In this document: positions 1-6,023 of the stretch, piece by piece
Layout of the letters: each line of letters opens with the position of its first letter
Numbering within the stretch: position 1 is the stretch's first letter
Assembly: GCA_030039695.1 (NCBI GenBank)
Contig: JASHVB010000283.1
Coordinates: 1 to 9,146, forward strand
Length of the DNA stretch: 9,146 nucleotides
Direction: 5' to 3'
DNA from: Acetobacteraceae bacterium
GTDB lineage: Bacteria; Pseudomonadota; Alphaproteobacteria; Acetobacterales; Acetobacteraceae
The notes under the pieces: generated by a model
The model's input: only the letters and a program-made list of their open reading frames with translations
Databases searched by the model: none
Told to the model about the DNA's origin: nothing
Made by a program: the position numbers and the translations under genes

Positions 1-1037
<1,037 letters not shown>

Positions 1038-1073
1038 TCAATTCCCTCGTCTTGCTGTCTGATGGGGTTGGGT

Positions 1074-1391
1074 TCAGGCGGCCTTGCGCTTGGCGGCCGC
1101 GCCGCCCTCGACGATGCCCATGATGTCGGACTCCTTCATGATCAGGAGTTCCTCACCGTCGAGCTTGACCTCGGTGCCGGACCACTTGCCGAACAGAATG
1201 TGGTCGCCGGCCTGGACGTCGAGTGCCACGAGCTGGCCTTGTTCATTGCGCGCACCGGGGCCGACGGCGATCACTTCGCCCTCCATCGGCTTTTCCTTGG
1301 CCGTGTCGGGAATGATGATGCCGCCGGCAGTCTTTTCCTCGGCATCGATCCGGCGAACGACCACGCGGTCGTGCAGGGGACGGAACTTCAT
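1074..1391 (-). CDS. groES: 10-kDa co-chaperonin GroES
   Basis: Heptameric lid of the GroEL chamber. The 105-residue product is slightly longer than the usual 95-97 because of a short Ala/Lys/Arg tail ([10 protein letters not shown]). The sequence shows the family start [14 protein letters not shown], the mobile-loop region [18 protein letters not shown] (about residues 18-35) that contacts GroEL, the roof-hairpin region [10 protein letters not shown], and the C-terminal [13 protein letters not shown] strand. A strong Shine-Dalgarno AGGAG at 1400-1404 is eight bases from the ATG and fixes the start. It is the first gene of the groES-groEL operon. Upstream lie a sigma70/RpoH-like promoter, a CIRCE operator, and a hairpin that would pair the whole Shine-Dalgarno, so both transcriptional and translational heat control are plausible. 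An opposite-strand frame overlapping this gene is a shadow. Confidence 0.98.
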   Translation of the reverse strand: MKFRPLHDRVVVRRIDAEEKTAGGIIIPDTAKEKPMEGEVIAVGPGARNEQGQLVALDVQAGDHILFGKWSGTEVKLDGEELLIMKESDIMGIVEGGAAAKRKAA

Positions 1392-1399
1392 ACGCTTCG

Positions 1400-1419
1400 C
1401 TCCTGAGGTGTCTCAGAAA
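1400..1419 (-). promoter_or_regulatory. Hairpin sequestering the groES Shine-Dalgarno (candidate RNA thermometer)
   Basis: In the minus-strand transcript an eight-base arm UUUCUGAG (1419-1412), a four-base loop ACAC and the arm CUCAGGAG (1407-1400) form an uninterrupted stem with two G-U pairs near its base. The second arm contains the complete AGGAG Shine-Dalgarno of groES. The short, partly G-U stem over a ribosome binding site resembles simple thermometers of the fourU/ROSE type. RNA thermometers on groES leaders are known from enterobacteria. Its function here is inference. Confidence 0.5.
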
Positions 1420-1471
1420 TAGATGATTGGACCTGGCGCCAACGGACGCAGCCGGAAGTCCGGCGACGGTG

Positions 1472-1498
1472 TTAGCACTCCCGCTCGGGGAGTGCCAG
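1472..1498 (-). promoter_or_regulatory. CIRCE operator (HrcA binding site) of groESL
   Basis: On the plus strand the site reads TTAGCACTC, nine bases, then GAGTGCCAG. The consensus is TTAGCACTC-N9-GAGTGCTAA, so the left arm is perfect and the right arm matches 7 of 9. It lies 81 bp before the groES start and covers the start point predicted from the promoter at 1501-1529, the standard arrangement for repression by HrcA. hrcA itself is not in this window. Confidence 0.93.
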
Positions 1499-1500
1499 CG

Positions 1501-1529
1501 CATCTAGGCCCCCGATTTTATCGAGTCAA
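1501..1529 (-). promoter_or_regulatory. groESL promoter, sigma70-like with RpoH-like features
   Basis: Read on the minus strand, TTGACT (1529-1524) is followed after 17 bases by TAGATG (1506-1501). The predicted start point near 1494 falls inside the CIRCE site, leaving a leader of about 100 nt. The same stretch also reads CTTG, 18 bases, CCTAGAT, close to the alphaproteobacterial RpoH pattern CTTG-N17-CYTATNT, so overlapping housekeeping and heat-shock promoters are possible. Confidence 0.7.
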
Positions 1530-1570
1530 GGGATCGTCTCGTGTCGGCGGCCAAGCGCCGCCGAGGGCCG

Positions 1571-1597
1571 GCAGCAATCTCCCGAAGTGAGTGCCAA
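1571..1597. promoter_or_regulatory. Possible second, degenerate CIRCE element
   Basis: GCAGCAATC, nine bases, then GAGTGCCAA. Against the CIRCE consensus the left arm matches 6 of 9 and the right arm 8 of 9, with exactly the canonical nine-base spacing. Its centre lies 99 bp from that of the main CIRCE, and it abuts the A+T-rich patch in front of usg. It could be an auxiliary HrcA site for groESL, a site acting on usg, or chance. Confidence 0.35.
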
Positions 1598-1601
1598 CTT
1601 A

Positions 1602-1629
1602 TTGAAATATATGTGCTTATTCTTGCAAT
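1602..1629 (+). promoter_or_regulatory. Weak candidate promoter for usg
   Basis: The stretch 1596-1630 is strikingly A+T-rich for this genome. TTGAAA (1602-1607) and TGCAAT (1624-1629) are 16 bases apart and point at usg; the -10 matches only four of six positions. No better candidate lies between the groESL control region and the usg start. Confidence 0.35.
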
Positions 1630-1707
1630 TTGCCGCTGCGGGTCGCCTCATCCGTTCTGGCGCAGCAACACCGAAGAATCGCCCTTCGAGAGAACCAGAG
1701 AGGACGC

Positions 1708-1968
1708 ATGAGCCTTGCCCTGCAATTGAAGGACTACCGCCTGACCACGGCGGAGATCGTCTACCATATGCCGGACCACCCTGCGGTCCTGCAGGCCTAT
1801 ATCTGGCAGGAACTCGACCTCGCCCCGGAATATCCGGTGCTCCGCAGGTTCCTGAATTTCTGGGATCGCGAGCTGGATGGCAAGGTCCATTCGGTTCGCA
1901 TCGCAACGTCCAGGTTGGTCAGGCCGGCAAGTGTCCGCCATCCGGGGAGCTGGATACAGTTGCACTGA
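1708..1968 (+). CDS. usg: Usg-family protein
   Basis: Small conserved alphaproteobacterial protein of the Usg-like family, named from the gene upstream of trpF in Caulobacter; its molecular role is unknown. The 86 residues start MSLALQLKDYRLTTAEI and continue with YHMPDHPAVLQ, YIWQELDLAPEYPVL and FLNFWDRELDGKVHSVR, the recognisable family core, and the length is typical. An in-frame ATG lies at 1630, but the residues it would add look unlike the family, and GAGG at 1700-1703 lies four bases before the ATG at 1708, so 1708 is preferred. No membrane segment or signal peptide is visible. No trp gene is nearby; it stands divergent from groESL, with the shared control region between them. Identification is from memory of the family, not a search. 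Confidence 0.85.
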   Translation: MSLALQLKDYRLTTAEIVYHMPDHPAVLQAYIWQELDLAPEYPVLRRFLNFWDRELDGKVHSVRIATSRLVRPASVRHPGSWIQLH

Positions 1969-2111
1969 TCTTGCGCCGCTTGCCGTCGCGTGGTCATGGC
2001 AGGACAGTTGTCGCCGCACCGGGACAACGGGTATGGCGTCACGTCCTGGGCTGACGGGCCTCATTCCATCTGCTAGACGCCGCGTCCCACGATCGACCTG
2101 GAGGCAGGCGC

Positions 2112-2546
2112 TTGCTGACACTCTCGCCGCGGCGATGGCGCCGTATTCTGTGGCTCACCGCCTGCACGGCGTTCGCTGGCTGCGCACGGCCGGTGTCCCC
2201 GGTGCCGACCGGGGCGCCGGTGTTCTCGGTCGATATGACCGGCGGCGCGCGGCAATGCGTTGCGTCTCGCCCGCAGCTGAGCAGCGGAAGGACGGTTGAG
2301 GCAACCATGCGGGTGGCCAACGATGGCGGCTGGTGCGCGATCAGCGTCCAGCTCGATGGCCGGCCCTATGCCGCCGGTCTGCTCACCGAGCCGCCTGCCC
2401 ACGGCAAAGTCTTCATCCACCCTGTCGGCGACAGCACGCGCATTGACTACACGCCGGACCCGGGATTCACTGGCACCGACCGCTTCGTCGTGCAGCTCAT
2501 TCCCGGCTATGCGGTGCTTCGTACGACCGTTACGGTGACGCGGTAA
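2112..2546 (+). CDS. Small predicted lipoprotein with a C-terminal Ig/cadherin-like repeat
   Basis: Unrecognised 144-residue secreted protein. It starts at TTG: GGAGG at 2100-2104 lies seven bases before it, and the residues from there form a clean signal peptide. A basic segment (RRWRR, residues 7-11) is followed by ILWLTACTAFAGC, which gives a lipobox-like FAGC with Cys24 as the likely lipidated residue; LTAC with Cys18 is an alternative but leaves a very short hydrophobic core. The mature part has two cysteines (RQC about 49, GWC about 74) that could form a disulfide. It ends with HPVGDSTRIDYTPDPGFTG then TDRFVVQL, the pattern of the tandem Ig/cadherin-like repeats in bacterial surface proteins, here as a single copy. 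It is probably anchored in a membrane facing the periplasm. A 143-bp gap separates it from usg. Function is unknown. Confidence 0.75.
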   Translation: MLTLSPRRWRRILWLTACTAFAGCARPVSPVPTGAPVFSVDMTGGARQCVASRPQLSSGRTVEATMRVANDGGWCAISVQLDGRPYAAGLLTEPPAHGKVFIHPVGDSTRIDYTPDPGFTGTDRFVVQLIPGYAVLRTTVTVTR

Positions 2547-2553
2547 GGAAGCC

Positions 2554-2594
2554 GTCGCACCCGGCACCACACGCGTGAGGTCTGCGGGTGCGGC
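2554..2594 (+). terminator. Possible terminator or processing stem after the lipoprotein gene
   Basis: GTCGCACCC (2554-2562) can pair with GGGTGCGGC (2586-2594) with one G-U, and G2563-C2585 extends the stem to ten pairs; the loop holds the palindrome CACGCGTG. It begins seven bases after the stop codon. There is no T tract behind it, so an intrinsic terminator is uncertain. Confidence 0.35.
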
Positions 2595-2691
2595 AAGCGC
2601 CGAGGGCCTCCGCCGCGACCGTCGGCGTGGTCTGGGTCGACAGGTCCCGCGAGCATGATGCAATCCGCCGGCGTCAGGTCAGCACCCTGGC

Positions 2692-2720
2692 TTGACGCGC
2701 CGCCGCACCGCCGTCATAAC
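2692..2720 (+). promoter_or_regulatory. rpmB promoter
   Basis: TTGACG (2692-2697), 17 bases, CATAAC (2715-2720). The predicted start near 2727 leaves a leader of about 26 nt that still contains the rpmB ribosome binding site. The -35 matches five of six positions and the -10 four of six. Confidence 0.55.
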
Positions 2721-2752
2721 GCGCGCCTTCCGCTCTGAGCCGAGGTTTTTCT

Positions 2753-3058
2753 ATGTCCCGCCGCTGCCAGATCACGGGCAAGGGCGTGCTGACCGGCAAC
2801 AATGTCAGCCACGCCAACAACAAGACCCGTCGCCGTTTCCTGCCAAATCTGCAGGACACGTCTTTGCTCTCCGACGCGCTTGGCGGTGCGGTGCGGCTGC
2901 GCCTCTCCACGCGCGCCATCCGCACGATCGAGCACAACGGCGGCATCGACGCCTTTCTGCTGCAGACGCCCGATGCGAAGCTGACGCTTGAGGCGCGCGC
3001 GCTGAAGCGCCGCATCCAGCGTGCGCGCTCGAAGCAAGAAACGCGCGCCGCAGCCTGA
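2753..3058 (+). CDS. rpmB: 50S ribosomal protein L28
   Basis: Component of the large ribosomal subunit (bL28). The 101-residue, strongly basic product begins [20 protein letters not shown] and continues [13 protein letters not shown] (about residues 21-33), the conserved rRNA-contacting segment. It then shows [16 protein letters not shown] and a basic C-terminal helix ([15 protein letters not shown]). Its length fits the alphaproteobacterial form, longer than the 78-residue E. coli protein. Only one cysteine is present, so it is the non-zinc form. GAGG at 2742-2745 lies seven bases before the ATG. It is monocistronic here, without the rpmG (L33) partner seen in many bacteria, and convergent with the MocR gene. 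Confidence 0.95.
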   Translation: MSRRCQITGKGVLTGNNVSHANNKTRRRFLPNLQDTSLLSDALGGAVRLRLSTRAIRTIEHNGGIDAFLLQTPDAKLTLEARALKRRIQRARSKQETRAAA

Positions 3059-3065
3059 GCGGGGC

Positions 3066-3086
3066 GGCACCGACTGCGTCGGGGCC
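3066..3086 (+). terminator. Weak hairpin after rpmB
   Basis: GGC (3066-3068), an unpaired A, CCGAC, loop TGC, GTCGG, an unpaired G, GCC (3084-3086): eight pairs with one mismatch, starting eight bases after the rpmB stop codon. Only two T bases follow, so it is a weak terminator candidate. Confidence 0.4.
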
Positions 3087-3133
3087 TTCCGTCACGCGCC
3101 TCCGATCAAGAGGCTCCGCCGTTGGGAACTCTG

Positions 3134-3152
3134 CCAAGGGCATTGCCTTTGG
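3134..3152. terminator. Hairpin between convergent rpmB and mocR
   Basis: CCAAGGGC, loop ATT, GCCTTTGG: an eight-pair stem with one wobble pair and a minimal loop. A second stem at 3181-3199 (GCA-A-AGGC, loop GAA, GCCT-C-TGC) lies further towards mocR. Neither has a T tract on either strand. They may mark a bidirectional termination zone in the 214-bp convergent gap, which otherwise shows no gene. Confidence 0.3.
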
Positions 3153-3272
3153 GGCCGGTCATACGCCGGACAGGCGGACTGCAAAGGCGAAGCCTCTGCT
3201 CTGGATCCAAACGCCAACGCCTGCTGGCTGGCCCGACCCACACGGCGGATCAAGGGGCGGAGGCCCTGGCGA

Positions 3273-4703
3273 TCAGCCGACCGCACGCAACGCGCCTGCG
3301 AGCCGTCGTGCCGCGTCGCCCGCCAACGACACTGGCGTGCCGGCAAAGCCCAACACCAGCCCGTTCGCGCGCGGCGCTCCGGCGTAGTAAGCGCGCAGCG
3401 GCATGACGGCTAGGCCGCGGTCGCGGCAGGCCTGTAACGCGGCGGCTTCGTTCATTCCCTCCGGCAGGTACGCCACCATGTGCAACCCGCCTGGGGCGGG
3501 AATGGGTCGCAGCGTAGGTGCATACCGGGCCAAAGCCGTCAGCACGGCGGCCCGTCGGCGACCATATTCCGTCCGCATCCGCCGGATGTGCGGCGCGAGC
3601 AGGCCCTCGCGCATGAACTCGGCGAGAATCGCTTGGCCCAGAGCGTCCGTGCCGCGGTCCAGTAGCGTGTGGGCGCGCACGAACGCGGGGACCAACGGCG
3701 CCGGTACCACCGCGAAGCCCAGTCGCAATGCCGGTGCCAAGGTCTTGCTGAACGTGCCGCAGTAGATCACTCGACCCGCCCGATCGAGCGTCGCGAGCGG
3801 CGGCAACGGATGGCCTTCCCAGCGGAATTCGGAATCGCAGTCGTCCTCCAGCACCCATGCATCGGCGCGGTGGGCCCATTCCAGCAGCGCGAGGCGGCGG
3901 CCGATCGGCAGCGCACCACCGAGCGGCGTCGTGTGTGACGGCGCGGTCAGCACCAGCCGTGCCTCTGGCGCCAGCCCTATGCCGGCGGCGACGTCCAATC
4001 CATCGGCATCGCTTGGCACCGGCACAGGCACCGCGCCGGCGGCGATCAGAGCGCCACGGCCGGCGATGTACCCGGGGTCGTCGACCCAGGCCCGGTCACC
4101 CGGATCGAGCAACAGCTCTGCGGCAATGCGCAGCGCCTGCTGTGTACCGGCCGTGACGACGATGCAGTCGGCGTCGGCGATCAGTCCGCGTGTGGCTGCC
4201 AGATGCGCGGCGATCTGTGTGCGAAGCGCGTGCAGGCCTTGTGGCGGCGGGTAGCCGGCGCATTCGGCCGGCATAACGCGCAGGACACGCATCGCGCAGT
4301 GCGACCAAGCGCGCAGCGGGAAGAGGTCAGGCGCAGGCAGTCCTCCGGCGAGCAGGTTGCCTACGCCTGCGCCGCGCGCGGCCGCCGACGCTGGGATGTC
4401 CGCCAGAACGCTGCCACGGCGCGACAGCACATTGGCCGCGGTCTGCGGCGGCGCGACCGGGGCCGGGGCTGCATCCGGCAGGTCGGGCGAGACATAGGTG
4501 CCACTGCCGGTGCGGGCGCGGACGTAACCCTCGGCAGCGAGCCGCTCATAGGCCAGCACCACCGTCTGGCGCGCCACGCCAAGTTCCGTGGCCAGCGCGC
4601 GGGTGGGGGGCAGGCGAGCGCCGGAGGGCAACGCACCGCTCAGGATGCCTTGGCGAAGGCGGTCGAAAACCGCCTGCTGGCGCGTTTGGTCTGGTGCAAG
4701 CAT
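3273..4703 (-). CDS. MocR/PdxR-type transcriptional regulator (GntR HTH fused to an aminotransferase-like domain)
   Basis: A 476-residue cytoplasmic regulator. Residues 8-72 form a GntR-type winged helix (RLRQGILSGALPSGARLPP, then TRALATELGVARQTVVLAYERL and GSGTYV). A linker rich in Ala and Pro (about 73-115) leads to a fold-type I aminotransferase domain that in this family binds PLP as an effector sensor. Visible cofactor residues are DPGY (209-212), EDDCDSEF (286-293), the Schiff-base Lys320 in GTFSKTLAP, and Arg327. The usual motif is EDDYDSEF, so the Tyr that normally contacts PLP is Cys289 here. The start has no Shine-Dalgarno, but a TATTAT box 12 bp upstream implies a nearly leaderless mRNA. 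MocR regulators often control a divergent gene; none is adjacent, pdxST is absent, and the target is unknown. Confidence 0.9.
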   Translation of the reverse strand: MLAPDQTRQQAVFDRLRQGILSGALPSGARLPPTRALATELGVARQTVVLAYERLAAEGYVRARTGSGTYVSPDLPDAAPAPVAPPQTAANVLSRRGSVLADIPASAAARGAGVGNLLAGGLPAPDLFPLRAWSHCAMRVLRVMPAECAGYPPPQGLHALRTQIAAHLAATRGLIADADCIVVTAGTQQALRIAAELLLDPGDRAWVDDPGYIAGRGALIAAGAVPVPVPSDADGLDVAAGIGLAPEARLVLTAPSHTTPLGGALPIGRRLALLEWAHRADAWVLEDDCDSEFRWEGHPLPPLATLDRAGRVIYCGTFSKTLAPALRLGFAVVPAPLVPAFVRAHTLLDRGTDALGQAILAEFMREGLLAPHIRRMRTEYGRRRAAVLTALARYAPTLRPIPAPGGLHMVAYLPEGMNEAAALQACRDRGLAVMPLRAYYAGAPRANGLVLGFAGTPVSLAGDAARRLAGALRAVG

Positions 4704-4714
4704 CTATGGCAGCG

Positions 4715-4728
4715 ATAATAGACCGGTC
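4715..4728 (-). promoter_or_regulatory. mocR -10 box with adjoining palindrome (candidate operator)
   Basis: On the minus strand TATTAT (4720-4715) lies 11 bases from the mocR ATG, predicting a leader of only about five nt. Immediately upstream is the perfect palindrome GACCGGTC (4721-4728), inside the -10/-35 spacer. No good -35 is seen. The position suits autoregulation, but the operator role is inference. Confidence 0.35.
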
Positions 4729-4823
4729 CAATCAGCAAGACCAGAGCCGATGCGCGGTTGCGCGCAGCCGCACGAATCGGCGTGCGACAGTCTGGAACGA
4801 CCGACGGGCGATCCGCTGCGGAA

Positions 4824-4907
4824 TCAGTCCGTGCGGCAACGGAAGAAGCGATCGCCAAGCCCGACCAGCCCCGCGCCCAACAAGACCAGCAGCGATGGCG
4901 CCGGCAT
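4824..4907 (-). pseudogene. Possible PEP-CTERM sorting-tail remnant or 27-residue membrane peptide
   Basis: From an ATG at 4907 the minus strand reads MPAPS, the hydrophobic stretch LLVLLGAGLVGLG, then DRFFRCRTD and a stop. This order (Pro-x-Pro motif, one membrane segment, basic residues, end of protein) is that of the PEP-CTERM tails processed by exosortases in exopolysaccharide-forming bacteria. The frame upstream stays open for only 14 codons before a stop and does not resemble an exported protein, so any parent gene would have to be degraded or frameshifted. Alternatively it is a free small membrane peptide, or chance in Leu/Gly-rich high-GC DNA. No Shine-Dalgarno is evident. A hairpin lies 36 bases beyond the stop on the same strand. 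Confidence 0.3.
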
Positions 4908-5191
4908 GATCGAACGCGCCCCGCAACGCAGCCTTTGCGAGCTGCCAGCTCAGGACCGCAGGCTACTGGATCTCCGGATGTGTCGCGGGATAGCGAGGCC
5001 GCCGCAGCCTTCGCCGCGTGATCTTACAATGGAAGGTCGTGCCGAACCTGGCGCTGCCACCGCGCGGTCAGCAGCACCGCCCGCGTGCCTGGACGCTGTA
5101 CTGCGCCGGATGAGTCAGCGCCGGTCCGCGGTGCGCTTGGCCGCATGGACCAGGCACGGCAACATGCCGGCCAGCGGAGGAGAACCCGGGG

Positions 5192-5938
5192 ATGAAGCTT
5201 AGCGGACACGTCGCCTTGATTACCGGAGGATCACGCGGCATCGGCCGCGCGACCGCGCTCGCCTTCGCCGCTGAAGGTGCGGACATCGCCTTCTGCCATC
5301 TCGATGACGGCGTGAAGGCCGAAGCAACCGCCGCCGAGATAAAGGCGCTGGGCGCCCGTGCGATGCATCGCTCGCTCGATGTCGCGGACACCGCAGCGAG
5401 TCGTGCCTTCGCCGCCGAGACTGCCGCGACACTCGGTCCTGTAGATATCCTGTTCAACAACGCAGGTATGAACATTCGCAAGAAGTTCGAAGACTATTCC
5501 GAGGACGAATTCGACCGCATCCTCGCGGTGCATCTGAAGGGCATGTTCTTCATGGCGCAGGCAGTCTATCCGGCGATGGCTGCGCGTGGCCGTGGCTGCA
5601 TCATCAACATCGCCTCACAGCGCGGATTGAAAGGGGCGGTGAATTCCTCGGTCTATTCCGCGGCGAAAGCGGCGATCATGGGCTTCACGCGTGCACTCGC
5701 GTGGGAAGCAACGCCTCTCGGCGTGCGAGTCAACGCTATTGCGCCAGGGCCGATCGATACCGACCTGACTGCAACGATGGAGCCCACGGACCGCCAGGCG
5801 TTCATCGACGCGCTGCCGATCCACCGGTTCGGCCGTCCTGAGGAAATCGCGGCCACTGCGCTGCTGCTGGCAGGTCCGGAAGGTGGATTTTACGTCGGTG
5901 CCTGCCTGTCACCCAACGGCGGAGACGTCATGTACTGA
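5192..5938 (+). CDS. Short-chain dehydrogenase/reductase, FabG-like (classical SDR)
   Basis: A 248-residue NAD(P)-dependent oxidoreductase with a Rossmann fold, probably cytoplasmic. Visible motifs are the cofactor loop TGGSRGIG (11-18), LDVAD (62-66, Asp63 near the adenine), NNAG (89-92), Ser142 in INIASQRG, the catalytic YSAAK (Tyr155, Lys159) and IAPGPIDT (183-190). The basic residue after the Gly-rich turn and the lack of an acidic residue at the end of strand 2 (FCHLDD) leave NADP versus NAD open. The Asn of the catalytic tetrad, normally in VNLKG, is His114 (AVHLKG). The end SPNGGDVMY marks a subfamily often annotated as 3-oxoacyl-ACP reductase, but the substrate cannot be told. GGAGGAGA at 5176-5183 is eight bases from the ATG. 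It is monocistronic here, convergent with ruvX, with no fatty-acid synthesis genes nearby. Confidence 0.92.
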   Translation: MKLSGHVALITGGSRGIGRATALAFAAEGADIAFCHLDDGVKAEATAAEIKALGARAMHRSLDVADTAASRAFAAETAATLGPVDILFNNAGMNIRKKFEDYSEDEFDRILAVHLKGMFFMAQAVYPAMAARGRGCIINIASQRGLKGAVNSSVYSAAKAAIMGFTRALAWEATPLGVRVNAIAPGPIDTDLTATMEPTDRQAFIDALPIHRFGRPEEIAATALLLAGPEGGFYVGACLSPNGGDVMY

Positions 5939-5951
5939 GAGCAATACACGT

Positions 5952-5972
5952 GCGGTTATCGCAATAAGCCGC
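5952..5972. terminator. Hairpin between convergent SDR gene and ruvX
   Basis: GCGG-TTAT, loop CGCA, ATAA, a bulged G, then CCGC: eight pairs, starting 14 bases after the dehydrogenase stop codon. No T tract follows on either strand. It is the only stem seen in the 85-bp convergent gap, so it is a plausible but weak bidirectional terminator. Confidence 0.35.
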
Positions 5973-6023
5973 CGCGACTTGAGCCGCAGCAAACCAGCGC
6001 AGATAACAAATTTCCATGTCCGT

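Larger units (their letters stand above)
4704..5191. other. 488-bp intergenic region without a convincing gene
   Basis: The open frames here overlap one another, lack ribosome binding sites and read as Ala/Arg-rich shadows. The region holds the mocR -10 box and palindrome, a PEP-CTERM-like minus-strand reading (4824-4907), and a hairpin at 4767-4788 that pairs best in the minus transcript (eight pairs, six-base loop). It also has an isolated TACAAT at 5025-5030 without a -35. It ends with the ribosome binding site of the dehydrogenase gene. It may be the remains of a lost gene. Confidence 0.5.

Noticed and set aside
1062..1422. Plus-strand frames of over 110 codons across groES
   Set aside because: Antisense to groES, no ribosome binding site, no recognisable protein features.
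2007..2028. Inverted repeat GTTGTC/GACAAC between usg and the lipoprotein gene
   Set aside because: Only six pairs with a ten-base loop and no T tract; too weak to call a terminator or operator.
3021..3413. Plus-strand frame of 130 codons after rpmB
   Set aside because: Overlaps the rpmB end and the mocR C-terminus antisense; the translation is Arg/Ala-rich without motifs or a start site.
5025..5030. TACAAT as -10 box for the dehydrogenase gene
   Set aside because: No acceptable -35 at 15-19 bases upstream and a leader of about 155 nt would result; left as an unsupported possibility.
4588..5202. Plus-strand frame of 204 codons reaching the dehydrogenase gene
   Set aside because: Starts inside mocR antisense, low-complexity Arg/Ala/Pro translation, no ribosome binding site; not supported as a gene.
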